A DNA stretch of 64,000 nucleotides from Owenia fusiformis (GCA_903813345.2 CAIIXF020000005.1:1982001-2046000); one strand, 5' to 3'; positions 49,476 to 61,589 are shown, numbered from the stretch's first letter. Translations and numbers: made by a program. The notes: generated by a model from the sequence alone, not told the origin.

Positions 49476-52400
49476 CTATCGCCCTGTCTCATCATTTGAG
49501 TCACCACTCCAGAACTGATCTCTACGTTGTCGCGCCCGATCAAGCACCTCAGAGGCCAAAGAACAACTGGAGGCCACTGACCTGGCAGATACTGATAGGA
49601 GGTCATCATCATCATGCAACTCTGCCTGCAGGCCTGGAAAACATGGGGTAAATGGGTTATAGTACATGAGCACTACTAGCAATACAAAATGGGTTATAGT
49701 ACATGAATAGTACTAGCAATACAAAGTGGGGTAAATGGGTTATAGTACATGAGTAGTATTAGCAATACAAAATGGGGTAAATGGTAGTGGTGCAACTCGC
49801 AAGAAAAATGCTACTCGAGTAGAAAGTGTGAAAATGCCACTGTAATCGAGTACCACTCGCAAAAATGAGGGAAAAATTTAAAAAAATAAAAAACTCACCT
49901 AGTAAACTGTTTGAAGACGAAATAGATACAATTTCTTCGTTTCTTCTATATGTTATTGATGTTATATATAGTTTGTATCAATTTAGTGAGAATAAATGTA
50001 GTTATTCATGCCATAATTGTGTTTGTTTGTTTGTTTTTAAATATTTTCATTTTGTTTCCGGAATCGATACTTTGTTTCGCTCAGTGCATCCAAAAATGAT
50101 CATTCCCGGGGTATGAGATCGTTGTTTGGGAATTCAATGCCTACTCGAGTTTGAAAAAACATACTCGAGTAACTATCTTGGACAGGTTCAACGAGTGAGT
50201 GGCGAGTACTGGCATTCGAGTTGCACCACTAGTAAATGGGTCATTAAGTACATGAGTAGTACTAGCAATACAAATGGAACAGGTGCTATATAGTACATGA
50301 ATGGTGCTAGGAAATAGCACTACAAATGGAACATTTTAGTACATGAATAGTGCACAGGTAATGCTATTAGATTGTTGTAGTATCAATATTTGCATATGAA
50401 TGTCTGTGAGGTGATCTTACCTCCAGGCTTGTTGTATGTCTTCCCTATGCCCTCATCCAACCTCTCTAACTGTCTGTTCTGGGGAATAGCAGACATTGGA
50501 CGGCCATCTTGTTTGCCAGAGTTGGGTCGATCTCTTCGCGCTGTAAATACATGAAATACATTGAATATGTTGTCACTTGTCAGTACGCTTTTAGCAGCTT
50601 TATTTCACCTGTCATAGCATGCTGTATAGTATAAAACATGTGAATGATTGACTAAACATTTGAAAATGAAATCTTTCAATCTATAAATTTGAAAGTCGTC
50701 ATCAGCCATACCTCCAGCACCTGAAGGTCTTGGTTTGCGCTTAGCATTGGGACTGTGTACATATCTGGTCTCTAGTGGTTTATCATAAGGAACCTCATCA
50801 TCTATGAGTTGGTGGGTGTCCCTGGTTGGCATGCCATACGTAGGTGAAGCTGGCCCCACTGGAATAGCTATTGTCTGCAAGTGAATAGTTATGCAATGTT
50901 AGATGGAGTATGGAGCATTATCACATTTATAGAATAATGTTGAATGCATGTGTCATATAGCATTTTATTATGAAGTGACCAATGCTATTTCTTTTACATA
51001 TTTTTATGAACTTGAATTTACATTTTACTTCTATTTACATTATAGCATTTTATGGCAATTATTTTGTGGAGCATAATAATCATACTGACATTAAAACTCC
51101 CTATCAAAGTACTAAAATATTATTAGTTCAATATAGCGTCCACAACTAATAACTATATAATAACAACTGAAAATGATCATGCTCTGGCATTGTCTAGTGA
51201 CAGAAGTTAAGGGATAGCATAGAGAAACACCCATACAAAACAATGTTAAACTACTACAGGGTTTTACCCATTTTACCAAAATACATAAAACCAAAGATTA
51301 TATGGTAAAATCTGCAGCTTGGTGCAATATGTTTCAGTAGATGTACCCCTTTTCAATGATAATATGTATATCCCATTACTCCCAAACTCATGCAAAGATG
51401 ACAACAAACCCCTCACCATTGAGTTATTACCAACAAGGTCATGCATTCATGCAGTCAACTACATATAACAAGTAACAATTAATAGTAACTATATGTAAAA
51501 AACCAATGCAGCAGTATCTATATTGTCTAAATTAGACCGAATTGTTTACGAAAACCACTGCAAAGATATTGTGGATGAACAGACTAGACAGACATCTTTG
51601 CAATAATTTCAATGCAGTTCCGAGCACCACTAATTTCAAGCAGTACAATAAAGTCCAACACCTAATTATCCTATCTAAGATACCTTAGAGATCTTTACAA
51701 TGTCTCGCATATTCTCTGCACCACCAGACAGGACGTTATTTACTTCGTGTTCCTCTGCAGAAGTTTCTTTTGCTTTCTCAATGTTAACACCGTCCCTCAC
51801 ACTCTCCGAATCACTGACATTTACCACTAAACTTGGGGATCTAGCTTTTCTAGCTCCGTTAAATTGATCAAGTTTTTGCTTTGTCAATTCACTGTCCTGT
51901 ACATTACTGGCTATATTATCACCACTTGTAATGTTAGAAGAGGTAGCATTTGAAATGATATGGGGTGGTTCATGATCATCCCGAAGTGAATTACTGGCAT
52001 TTCTATTGAGTGAGGATTGTGGCCTACAAGTGCAACTTACCTTAGTAGGCTGAATATTTGGTTTAGGCCTTGATCTGGGAGCTACTGAGCTCTGACTGCT
52101 ACTGCTGTCTGCACTATAACCACCTGCCCTATAGGTGTGACCTATAAACAATATGAAATGCTATGAATTAAATATACAGTATAAGGAGTAATTTTAGCTT
52201 TTATACAGGGTGTCAAATAAGTCTGTTCTCCCCACTTAACTTTTTTATCTTTAAATTTATCACACTTTCCCATGTATCATTTTGAAGCTCATTGAAAATG
52301 CTGATCACCCTCAAAAAATCAATCATAAACTCCTCCTAATAAAATTGCTACAATGTTTCTTGTAAGGTTGTAGTTGACCTTTGATGACGTCAAAACAAGT

Positions 52401-55400
52401 AAAATTACCAGGTAAAGTGAATGAAATGTGAAAAGTTGATACTGCAGTGACAATGCCAACATTGGGTGATTTTGATGTTCCTCAATATCATTACAGAGTA
52501 AAATGTGTTACATTCAGAGGAGCCTTTGAAGCAGGGGCATCTCTCATCACAAAATAGTTGATAACACCTAAAATTAAACGTACTGAATGATTTATACAGG
52601 ATCATATCCTCGTAGAATTGAGGTCCTACGGGCTGCTGGGGGAGACATCAGACTATTAAAAAAGTGAAATATGGACATCACTAAAAATACTCTAAAAAAA
52701 TTGGAATTTAACCAATCACTCTGAAATTTGGTGTGTGATCAGCAAATTAAATTCTTTTTAAGATGATATATACCAATGCTATGTTATCTCTGATTTAAAA
52801 AAGTAAAGGGGGGAGAACAGACTTATTTGACGCCCTGTACAAATGATGTACCAAAAGGGCAAAAATTACAACAGCTATACAGTCATATGAGGGTAGAACA
52901 ATATTCAGACTTTGGATGGAATGTATCTGAGGGAGGGTGGTTCCTGATTCATTATCACAATTTACAAGGCATAAACATGCAAAATGTCAACATCTGCAAT
53001 TTGTTACAGATGCCAACCGGAATTTGCTACAGATGCTGTTTCAGATGCCAAACACGGTCTACAGAAAAGTTGGAGACCATAGCAATATGTCACCACTTCT
53101 GGTGGTTCATTTTTATCACCAATGTGAGTGTCAAAGTATTTAATGTAATTATATGCCATTAGATTTATTTAATAAATGAACCATGACTTCTACCTTTAGT
53201 TGGTTGTCGTTTTGCTTTATGTTTTGGTGATGTGAGGAGAGCTCCACCTATAGCAGGTGTGGTAATATCAAGATGGTGGCGGCTGACAACTTCATTCTTT
53301 TTTATCTCAGGGGTAGGCGGTCTACCCAGGTCTGAGGTGAGAGTATCATTGTCTGATATATCCTGGGATATTAATGTGCCATCCAAGCTCCTGGCATCTC
53401 TGAAATAGATTTTAAGTTCACAACCCTTTAAAACAAGTTTTTGTAATTAGATAGTTAAATCATGTCAAATTGATATTTTAAAATGAAAAGATAATGCTGA
53501 TAGAATTTAATGTAATGGATAAATCAAATGTCAGTCATTTAGGGGAGAAATGAGATTAGTAAAGCAACTTACGTGGATGATGACCCAATGTTTGATTCAG
53601 TTGACATAGAGTGTTTTGGGGTGGAAGACCTATCACTGTTACCCCCCTGGCCCCCTCCCCAGGCTAACTTCCTCCTCACTGGGCTTGGCTCTTTCCTCTT
53701 CTGGGTCACTTCTTTTTTATTTGGGCTACTGAAAGAGAAATGTTAGTTTGGTTGTATTTCAAGTCCATATGCATCTTATCATAAATAATTTACATTTCGC
53801 CAACAGGGATTGTTTCTTGATATTGATGATTTTAGAAAAGCAATTTTGAAATGTGACTATACAGCATCATATATGAGTGGAAATTCTTTTAAAACAGTGA
53901 TATATAACTAACCACTAACCAGGCATTTGTGGGCTTTGGACTAATCGCCCAAATAGAAATAACTTGAAGATCTAAGTACTTTAAGACAAGAATTCTATTC
54001 AATTCTATGACAGGAAATTGTAGAAAATTCAAATACAACAAACCTTATATCTGACATTGAAGATTCTAGTGACAAAGCTGACAATGAGCTACTATTACTG
54101 ACATTGTCCCACAGATCTGCCTGCCTTGCCCACAGCTGTGCTAAATGTTCCCGAGAGAAATGTGTTCCCTGAGCCCTACGTCGATACTCATCTGCCTTAT
54201 TCCTGAGTTCAATGACCTCTTGATACCAGCTACTGAGGGATTTGTCATTCTGTTGCTCACCATCAGATTCCTAATAAGGAGCACATGAAGTATGAATGCA
54301 AGCTTCTGGACATGGGATTCTCCAATGAAGAGTCATTTATCATACAAAGTGTGAGAATTAAAATCAAAAAAAGACAAATCCAGTAAAGTAGTGCTGTATT
54401 ATGTCCATACATAAATTGTTTGGATTCATAAACAAATTAAATGCCCAGTTTTAGACATTTGAATTTTATCTAATCATATGTTAAGTTTAACTTTAAAGTT
54501 TTGTTGGTCTTATTGGAGAAATAAAATTTTGATATCAACTCACTTTTCTTGGGTTGACCTGAGGAGGTGCTGCCCCCACCCAGGCACCTTCATTGTAGAC
54601 AAACTTTGAAGGGGCCTTGAAGTTGGTTTTATACTCAGACCTATACTTCCTGAAAGTAAAACATTACTATTAGATATTGCATTTCTAACTTTCTTTAATT
54701 TTTCATTTAAATCAATTCTTCATGTGATAACATAATCAATTCATGTCATAAACAAGACATTACAAATGGTTACAAAAGTGTAACAACTGTTACAGAGATT
54801 GAATGCCAACCACCGACCATGAAAAAGAGGCCATAACAATGTAATGAACAATACAAACAAAATAAAGAAAATCCATCAAATCGACACATTATTTCATATC
54901 AAGTACTCACTGGTGTTTCCCATGTGGAAAGAAAGGTTTCTGTGGGTTCATGGATTCTCTAAGTAATCTTGGATCCTCTTCATTTGTGACAGCCTCAGTG
55001 CCAGCAGCCTTCTTCTTGTCAGGGGTTAGATCTACAGAACAAAGTATAGCATGTTTTGGTCATGTCATTTGGATACTCAGCGCATCTGTCTTGCAAAGAA
55101 TGTAAGAGGGCTATGATCTCTTACAACGATGAGGTCATATAGAAGTATACAAATATTATGTAACAAATATTAGGTAATGCATTATGTAATGGATAAACAA
55201 TGAATCTTGGGGATTAGAAAAAATAATGGCCAAGGGGCGAAGCGGCCATTATTTTTCCTAAGACCCAAGACGAATTGTTTATCTAACTTAAACCACACAA
55301 TGGCATCATGCTTTTATTCAATGATATCTCCAAATAAAACTTGAAATAGAAGCACTTACTTGGTTCACTTTTACTTCTTTTCATCTTTGACTTTTTCTTT

Positions 55401-58400
55401 GGTGTTTCCCCGTTCTCTCGTATCTGACCAGAAGGCTCATAGCGGACCATGTGCCACGGTTTATACTCTCGCTTGTATTCACTGGTCTTTGGCACATGGT
55501 CGGACTTGTAGGCATTCATATGTGGATTGTTGTTGTAGATTACCTACAATGATAACAGTTCATTATTTTATATTAACTGTATAATAGTATTTGCATTTTG
55601 AAAAACTTGGATTCATAAATACTATACAGTATTCTTTAACGAAAACGCAGTGTTTAAAAATATCTTAGGTAGATGTCGACTGTCGAGTAAGTTATCTGGA
55701 TAATTCACTGTTTACTATACATGTACACATATAATTGACATTTCCTAATATAATTTCTTTAAAATGCAAGGATATGTTCTACTGCACCATCTTAATCTTA
55801 TAACAACACATGCAACTAACAATTCAAGGTTAAATGTTAAATACAACCACATGTCATTTTTTATTGAATAAATAACAAGGGCAAAAGGTGCATATATCAA
55901 TGTTATTGATAACATTTAATAACTTTAACTATGTCTTAACTATGTACCTTTTCTTCATCTAAGTCCTGTCAAACAACATGAAATGAAAAAGTTAACAGAA
56001 GAATGTAACTTCTTGCTATACAATTCATTACAATATTTGAAGTCAGATGTAAATATATTTCATATTTTTCAACATTAAATGCTCCCATTGGTGCTCTTAA
56101 TAACATTTAGTTAGTTCCCTAAACCTTTTTTTGTCAAATTCACTAGGCTCAATTAAAACATATGGGAATGCATAATTGTTTATGTAACACTATTAGTTCT
56201 AACCTGTTCTGCAGCTAATAAAGGCGAATTCTCTGCAGCATTTTTCCAAGCAAATTCTTTCTGATATTCTGAGAGTCGTTTTGGTCCTACTGCCCTCTTA
56301 GGGGGTACCCCTGCCCTGTACTGCATAGCATACTGGGGCTGAAATCAAGACCATACATATAGATGGGACTAATGAATAGCTATGAAACTGCATTGAAACT
56401 GGGAATGATTGAATGTGAAAAAATAAAAAGTTTAGTATTCATTTGAACAGCCACATGCAACACACAGTAAAACTTGTTTAATTTGAAGGCCACTAAGATC
56501 AGCCAAAAGTGTTGGAATTAGTAGGTGTTCACATTTCAAAGTTTTTTAACATGGTAATCTATTCCAGATTTAACAAGGCATTAACATGCAAAATGTCACC
56601 ACCTGCCATTTGTTACAGACAAAGACCGCCAAACTCCAAACACTAACTGCTGACTGCCACGACAAAAATTGAAGGCTATGACAATATGTCACCACCAGTA
56701 AGGACATAAAAACAGAATGAAAAAAATTTCACATTTAGAGGTTTTCAGATTAGAGAGGTGTTCAGATATAAGTACTATATACTAAGTTTACTGTATATGT
56801 TTATTCCATTTTAAATTTCAAATATATAGGAATATAAGCTTACTGGAGCCTCTTGTCCTGAGTCCTGGACACCTTGGTCCATATTTGTCTGCACAAACTC
56901 ATTCATCACTCCTGGTCTCTTGTCTCTCTTGTCCACTGCAGGGACACCATGGGAGAACTTTGACTTTGGAGGAGGCTTTATCTCTGGTTTTGGTAAGGAT
57001 TTCTCAGCCTGAAATTAAAAATAAACAGTTGATCATGCACTCCAAAACATGTAGTATTACTCAATGTCAGTTATATATGTCAGCTGTATTGATACAAGCA
57101 AGTGTTTCAACTACTTAAGATTTTCAAAAGACTTGCCTTGGTGCCCATTTAAACCTCATCTATCTGCACCTATTTAAAACTAGGAAGATCAACATATTTG
57201 GCATAAAATTTTGAAGAGGGCTATAATTATAATGCATCCACTTAAAAAGAAATCCTGGAGAACAGTGCATGCTTAAGAGATGTTTTAATAAATTGTTATT
57301 ACCTTATATGCCTTGGCTAAAGGTGGTTTCACATTTTCCTTCACTCTGTTTTTGTATTTAATACTTGGAGCAAACTTGGTCTGGTTTCCTATTAGCGTAT
57401 ATTCATCATTGTTTGAGTCTGACACAAACTTTGTGGTTGACGTCACAGGGATCTGAATTGGTTTACGCCTACGTTGTAATGGTGGCTCCATTTGGGTGGC
57501 TGTAAATAAAGTACTGTAAGTAAAGTACTTTCTGGACGTCTAACACTTGAGTTCCGACTTTATTCCAGAATAATCTTTGGGATTTTAAGAATCTTTAAGA
57601 TTGAAGATAGCCCTTATTTCATCTTAAATTTCATTTAATAATTGGTTTACTATATTAGATATCTCAATTCTTTACTTTCAGAAATTAAAATTAGGATTAT
57701 ATAACAACCCTGGATAGCAAGTTGCTATTACATCTCAGGTGTGGTGATTTAAGTCTCGTTAGCTCAGTCAGTAGAGGATCACAAGGTGCTGGGTTCAATT
57801 CCCGCATAGGGCACTGAATTTAGCACACTCCCTTTCATGCCTGTATCTGGCTTGTTACACTACATCTCCCGGAGATTCCACTACAATTACTTCCAATGTT
57901 TACACTCTCTATTATGGGACAAAGCATTTCACTTACCTAGCTTGCCAGAGTTAAGTCCTGCCATTGGACCACTCTGTTCAGGTGAGGGGACGAAAGATGC
58001 AGATTTCCTTGAATCTGCCCATTTAAACCTCTCTTTATATTCTGATGAACCCTGGAATATATAAACTAAGAGTCACATCGTTGTTCTATTGTTTGGATCA
58101 TATCTTTTCAAATAAGATCATTACGAAACGAAGAGAGTGAGCCCATTGAAATCAGATGTAAACATGACTTTAACTTTAACAGTGAAAGTAAAATTTAGGA
58201 AGAATATGATTTGAAATCTAATAGTAGAAATTTATACGTCTCTGACATAAGACACACCCTCCAAAACGTGTACCTAGATGACTATCAAGAGTCTTAATTG
58301 TTTCACGGATTATAATAATGTGATATTGTATCATTAATCTCAAAACCCAATAGATGTATAGTATAATACAGTGAGTGTACCCATATATAAAAAATTCTCT

Positions 58401-60195
58401 TCGAGTAAGTGGGGATTCCGGGTAGGGGTGAATTCTAGTTCCCTTGCCTGTAAGTCTTGCCCCTATGAATGTAAGCCTCATTTGATTTTTTCAGGCCCAC
58501 ATTTATTTCTCAGCCTATACGCAGTAGTGGTAAACCATGGTGTAAATGCGGGGGTAAAGGGGACATAGGATGATGGCACATGCTATCTACTGCAAGACTA
58601 ACGCCTGGTGTAACGGTCACCATGTTATTCAGTGTTTTTAAGTAGCGCAAGGATCCTGCCATGACCTTGGTAGTGTTATCGTGAAAGCCTGGTATAACCG
58701 CGACAATGCTGTATTATATTACAATGCCTTCCATGACCGTGGTAGTGTAATTGTGTAAGCCTGGCGCGACCGTAACCTTTATATGACATTTATGACATTC
58801 ATGTTTCGCCCTTTGCTGTTATTATTTTTTATGGATTTACCTTATAATTGATCATTATAGAAAGTATGTGCTTTCGAATCGAACCTTCTTGAATAAGAGT
58901 AGAGATATAGTTTGTTCGCAAATTATGAGTTAAAAATTAGGGTTTCGCTGTGAAATTAATACACATTTTTAGTAGTCTTGATTTAGGGGAAGTGGTCCTA
59001 ATTATCGCACGGTCCTAATTATCGCACGATTGTCCTAAATAGCTAAAATATGCACCCACCATCTTTTAAACCAGTGTTACGAAAAACAGTTCAACACCAT
59101 TACTCCCAATCTTCATGATTTATTCATATATTTTGAAATATCTCTTCATTTTTTAAGAATTGTTAACTTCCGCCATTGTCATAAATGCTTTTGCGCAAGA
59201 AGTGAAATTCGTCTGACAAATTTTGACCCCCTCCAAATAAAGACAGAAAAGTAAGTGTATAATGTATATTTTGTTGATATTTTACACTAAAACTGATAGA
59301 AAAATGATTACAGCATATGTATGTATCTGTTATAAACAGAGAAATGTATACAGTATCGTGAAATGACATCTGAAACATAACTGTGCGATAATTAGGACGA
59401 CTGTGCGATAATTAGGACCACCGCACATGCGAGTCTAAGGGGTCTTAAAGTGTTAGCGTTCGGAGATTGAGAAATGTCAAACACTACTTAGATTTTAGAG
59501 GAAAGGTTGATCTTTCGTCTCATATTCTCAAAGTAAGTTGAAGTTATCATATTTGAAATCGTCAGTAGTTTCCCTGAGTACCCGTGCGATGATAGGACGA
59601 CTTCCCCTACATATTTACATGTAAGGTAGTTAAACACAAGGAAAATTGTCATTACGGTGTTCTCATGCTACTTTAAATGTTATTTAATACAACCACGGTC
59701 ATGAGAGGCCTTGCAACTATTGTCACGGTCATATCAGGCTTTAAGCTTACCACGGTCATGACACGTTTTAACATTATCACGGTCATGACAGGCCTTGCAA
59801 CCATTGTCACGGTCATATGGGTCTAAACATTACCAAAGTCAAGGCAGGCATTGCAATATAATACAGCATTGTCGCGGTTATACCCGGCTTTCACGATAAC
59901 ATTACCACGGTCATGGCAGGATCCTTGCGCTACTTAAAAACACTGAATAACATGGTGATGGTTACGCCAGGCGCAAGTCTTGCAGTGATGGGACTGATTA
60001 GATATTTGTTTACTGAATACAACTACTATCCTGGCATCTTTGCTTTCGTAACACAATGGACGACAATGTAATATGTTGGAAGAAAGTAAGCATGCCATGA
60101 AAAAAAGAATGCAAATAGATCTAACTCAAGCACAGTAGAGAAGTTCAGATTTTTAGTACATCTCATTTCATACTCACCCTAAAACGCACAGGCAT
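49476..60195 (-). CDS. MDM1: MDM1, centriolar microtubule-binding protein
   Basis: Coding exons (minus, in order): 60178-60195, 57937-58051, 57303-57499, 56844-57008, 56204-56338, 55948-55965, 55360-55543, 54911-55031, 54544-54649, 54044-54270, about 53573-53728, 53194-53399, 51684-52141, 50712-50874, 50421-50540, 49476-49633. They join in frame to 848 residues (human about 714). The start MPVRFRGSSEYKERFKW matches the MDM1 N-terminus. SEY-type repeats recur (LSEYQKEFAWK, TSEYKREYKPW, KYRSEYKTNFK), as in the microtubule-binding repeats of the family. RRAQGTHFSREHLAQLW, PSPVRRKLAWGG, LDITTPAIGGALLTSP and the C-terminal SVSARSVASS..RRDQFW blocks also match. In vertebrates MDM1 sits in the centriole barrel and restrains duplication. 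Exon 1 codes only six residues and exon 6 is an 18-nt microexon. An acceptor-like TTTTTACAG just 5' of the ATG suggests an upstream UTR exon. Confidence 0.94.
49641..50345. repeat. Degenerate tandem repeat of about 45-50 bp, split by a hAT-type insertion
   Basis: GGGTTATAGTACATGAGTAG and CTAGCAATACAAAATGGGG alternate several times on each side of 49785-50231. It lies in the last MDM1 intron. Confidence 0.7.
49785..50231. mobile_element. Non-autonomous hAT-type element (447 bp) with an 8-bp target duplication
   Basis: The terminal inverted repeats TAGTGGTGCAACTCG and CGAGTTGCACCACTA are flanked by a perfect direct repeat GTAAATGG (49777-49784 and 50232-50239). An 8-bp duplication and the (C/T)A-GTGGTGCAA-type end are hAT hallmarks. 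Subterminal ACTCGAGTA motifs repeat on both arms. It contains no transposase; the 83-codon frame inside is not family-like. In MDM1 intron 15. Confidence 0.88.
52206..52837. mobile_element. MITE with CAGGGTGTCAAATAAG ends, in MDM1 intron 12
   Basis: Ends CAGGGTGTCAAATAAGTCTG and CAGACTTATTTGACGCCCTG are inverted and flanked by TA; arms continue through TTCTCCCC. 632 bp, non-coding. It shares only the first 8-9 bases with the TIMM17 intron 4 MITE, so it belongs to a related but separate family. Confidence 0.85.
52964..53109 (+). mobile_element. Interspersed repeat family 'ATGTCACCACC', full-length copy in MDM1 intron 12
   Basis: It opens ACAAGGCATAAACATGCAAA, repeats ACAGATGCCAA-type motifs in the core, and ends GGAGACCATAGCAATATGTC and ACCACTTCTGGTGG. 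The final GACAT is diverged. Confidence 0.6.
55192..55283. repeat. Imperfect 92-bp hairpin
   Basis: GATAAACAAT and ATTGTTTATC, TCTTGGG and CCCAAGA, AAAATAATGGCC and GGCCATTATTTT pair successively around a GGGGCGAAGC loop. In MDM1 intron 7, just upstream of exon 8 in transcript order. It is a probable short foldback element. Confidence 0.7.
56573..56710 (+). mobile_element. Interspersed repeat family 'ATGTCACCACC', full-length copy in MDM1 intron 4
   Basis: ACAAGGCATTAACATGCAAA followed by ATGTCACCACCTGCCATTTG, a core of CCAAAC/CTGCC motifs, and an end in GACAATATGTCACCACC with a damaged right half of the hairpin. Confidence 0.6.
57753..57813 (+). pseudogene. tRNA-derived fragment (A and B boxes, no anticodon arm)
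   Basis: GTTAGCTCAGTCAGTAGAG fits a tRNA D-arm/A box and GGTTCAATTCC fits a T-arm/B box, with GTCTCGT before and a poorly pairing end. The region between is about 12-14 bases too short, so the anticodon arm is missing. It is a tRNA relic or the head of a tRNA-derived SINE, not a working tRNA. Confidence 0.55.
58590..59985. mobile_element. Long-TIR foldback element in MDM1 intron 1, hosting a nested MITE
   Basis: The left arm (CTGCAAGACTAACGCCTGGT, GTTATTCAGTGTTTTTAAGT, CATGACCTTGGTAGTG) is matched by an inverted right arm ending GCGCAAGTCTTGCAG. Arms are about 150 bp or longer, and their inner parts repeat 'CACGGTCATGACAGGCCTTG' several times. No transposase. The interior is occupied by 58986-59607. 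Confidence 0.75.
58986..59607. mobile_element. MITE (622 bp) with GGGGAAGT ends at a TA site, nested in 58590-59985
   Basis: GGGGAAGTGGTCCTAATTAT and the inverted ATGATAGGACGACTTCCCC are flanked by TA. CCTAATTATCGCAC motifs are tandemly doubled inside the left arm, with inverted copies at about 59385-59420. Confidence 0.8.
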
Positions 60196-60362
60196 CGCTG
60201 GCTCTGTAAAAATTTAATGCTCAGGTAGTATGTTAGACAATCCAAAAGTGATATAAACTATCACATCTTTCACAAGAACAAGAATATTAACATATCTTTC
60301 AAGAACAATGTGGAGATTTAAAAAAATAAACAAAACCAGTGAAAAATACTACAACAGTACGC

Positions 60363-60374
60363 TGCGCATGCGCA
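60363..60374. promoter_or_regulatory. Perfect NRF1-type palindrome upstream of MDM1
   Basis: TGCGCATGCGCA is the NRF1 consensus and lies 168 bp upstream of the MDM1 ATG. The role is inferred from motif and position. Confidence 0.5.
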
Positions 60375-61197
60375 ACAAACAACGTTAAAATACGGGTATA
60401 AAACTGTTCTTTGCGTGCTATTTATAAACATGTTTGTTTAATTTTAACAAACTTATTAGTTTGAAAAATAAATACATATTGATACATTACCTTTATATTG
60501 TATAGTGTAAGTAGGAAAAAGTAATTTTATATGATTTTATCATGGAAACTAAATTTTGAATTGAATGCACGATATGTTTGTTTGATAGCCGTGAAATTGT
60601 GGGAGAATTTCAAGCTGACGTCATTTGGGAAAACACCTTACCTGTCGTTAGATGGCGCACCTGTAATTATTATTGAAACATGAGAAAAATTCACCATTTA
60701 TCTTGGTTTTGTTTACTAAATAGAGGACTTTATCACGTAGAACTTTGATGGATTACCAGCCAACTGTATAATCGTTCGATAAAGATCAAATATCCAGTAA
60801 AATACCTTTCAAGGAGGGAAATGCAGAGAATAAGTGCCCGATAAGAAAATTAAAAAATCAAAAAATCAATCAGGCTGTTTCTAAGGAAGCAAAGTTGCAG
60901 ATTTTAGCTGTGCAGTTGTGTAATAATGTAAGTTCTTTATGGTACTAGCAAGTAATAAATAAGGGAATATTCGTCACCTGGCATATGGGGGGCATATGTC
61001 AACGTTTCTAGACCATCTCAGAGCTAGAGGGATCATGGGCTGGTGCACAAACAACATTAAAATATGGGTACTCAGAGAGTATCTCCAACTTTGCCACAGT
61101 TGCTTGCTGTAAAATGACTAAAATTTTGTATATTTATTTTTTTAGAGGGGTATGATCAGTGATGGAGTTCTTGCATTATTAGACATAAAAGTCAGCT

Positions 61198-61215
61198 GGG
61201 GGGGGGGGGGGGGGG
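61198..61215 (+). repeat. Poly-G run of 18
   Basis: Eighteen consecutive G on the plus strand, able in principle to form a G-quadruplex. Its length may be affected by sequencing error. Confidence 0.8.
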
Positions 61216-61572
61216 TAGTATGTATCCAACAGACTGACTAAGTCAGTCTGTTAATGATGTACTACTTTCCTGTGGAAATTGCAGTGAAATTTTTTGCACA
61301 AAATTATCAATTAGAGGAACCATTTCTTCAATAAAATAAGCATTACAAAATTTCAATTAAGTAGTAAGGTACAATTAAATGCCATAAAAAGTAACACAGC
61401 ATATTGTCAAGTGGAAATAATGCTAGTTGAAGTAAAAATGTGCAAATTAATTTTACCTAATCGGCCATTTTGAATAGCACTTCCTATGTAAACAAATTTT
61501 AAAAATTACCAAACTTTAACATAGGTGCCTTATAGTCTGAATATAAATTCAGACTAAATAGGATATAGTCTA

Positions 61573-61589
61573 GGGGGGGGGGGGGGGGG
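61573..61589 (+). repeat. Poly-G run of 17
   Basis: Seventeen consecutive G about 360 bp from the first run, on the same strand. Confidence 0.8.

Noticed and set aside
49865-50116. 83-codon frame inside the hAT-type element
   Set aside because: It is too short and has no transposase or dimerisation motif; chance frame in a non-autonomous element.
54760-54845. Possible eighth copy of the ATGTCACCACC family
   Set aside because: Only GTTACAGAGATTGAATGCCA and GGCCATAACAAT are similar; both ends are missing, so it was not listed as a feature.
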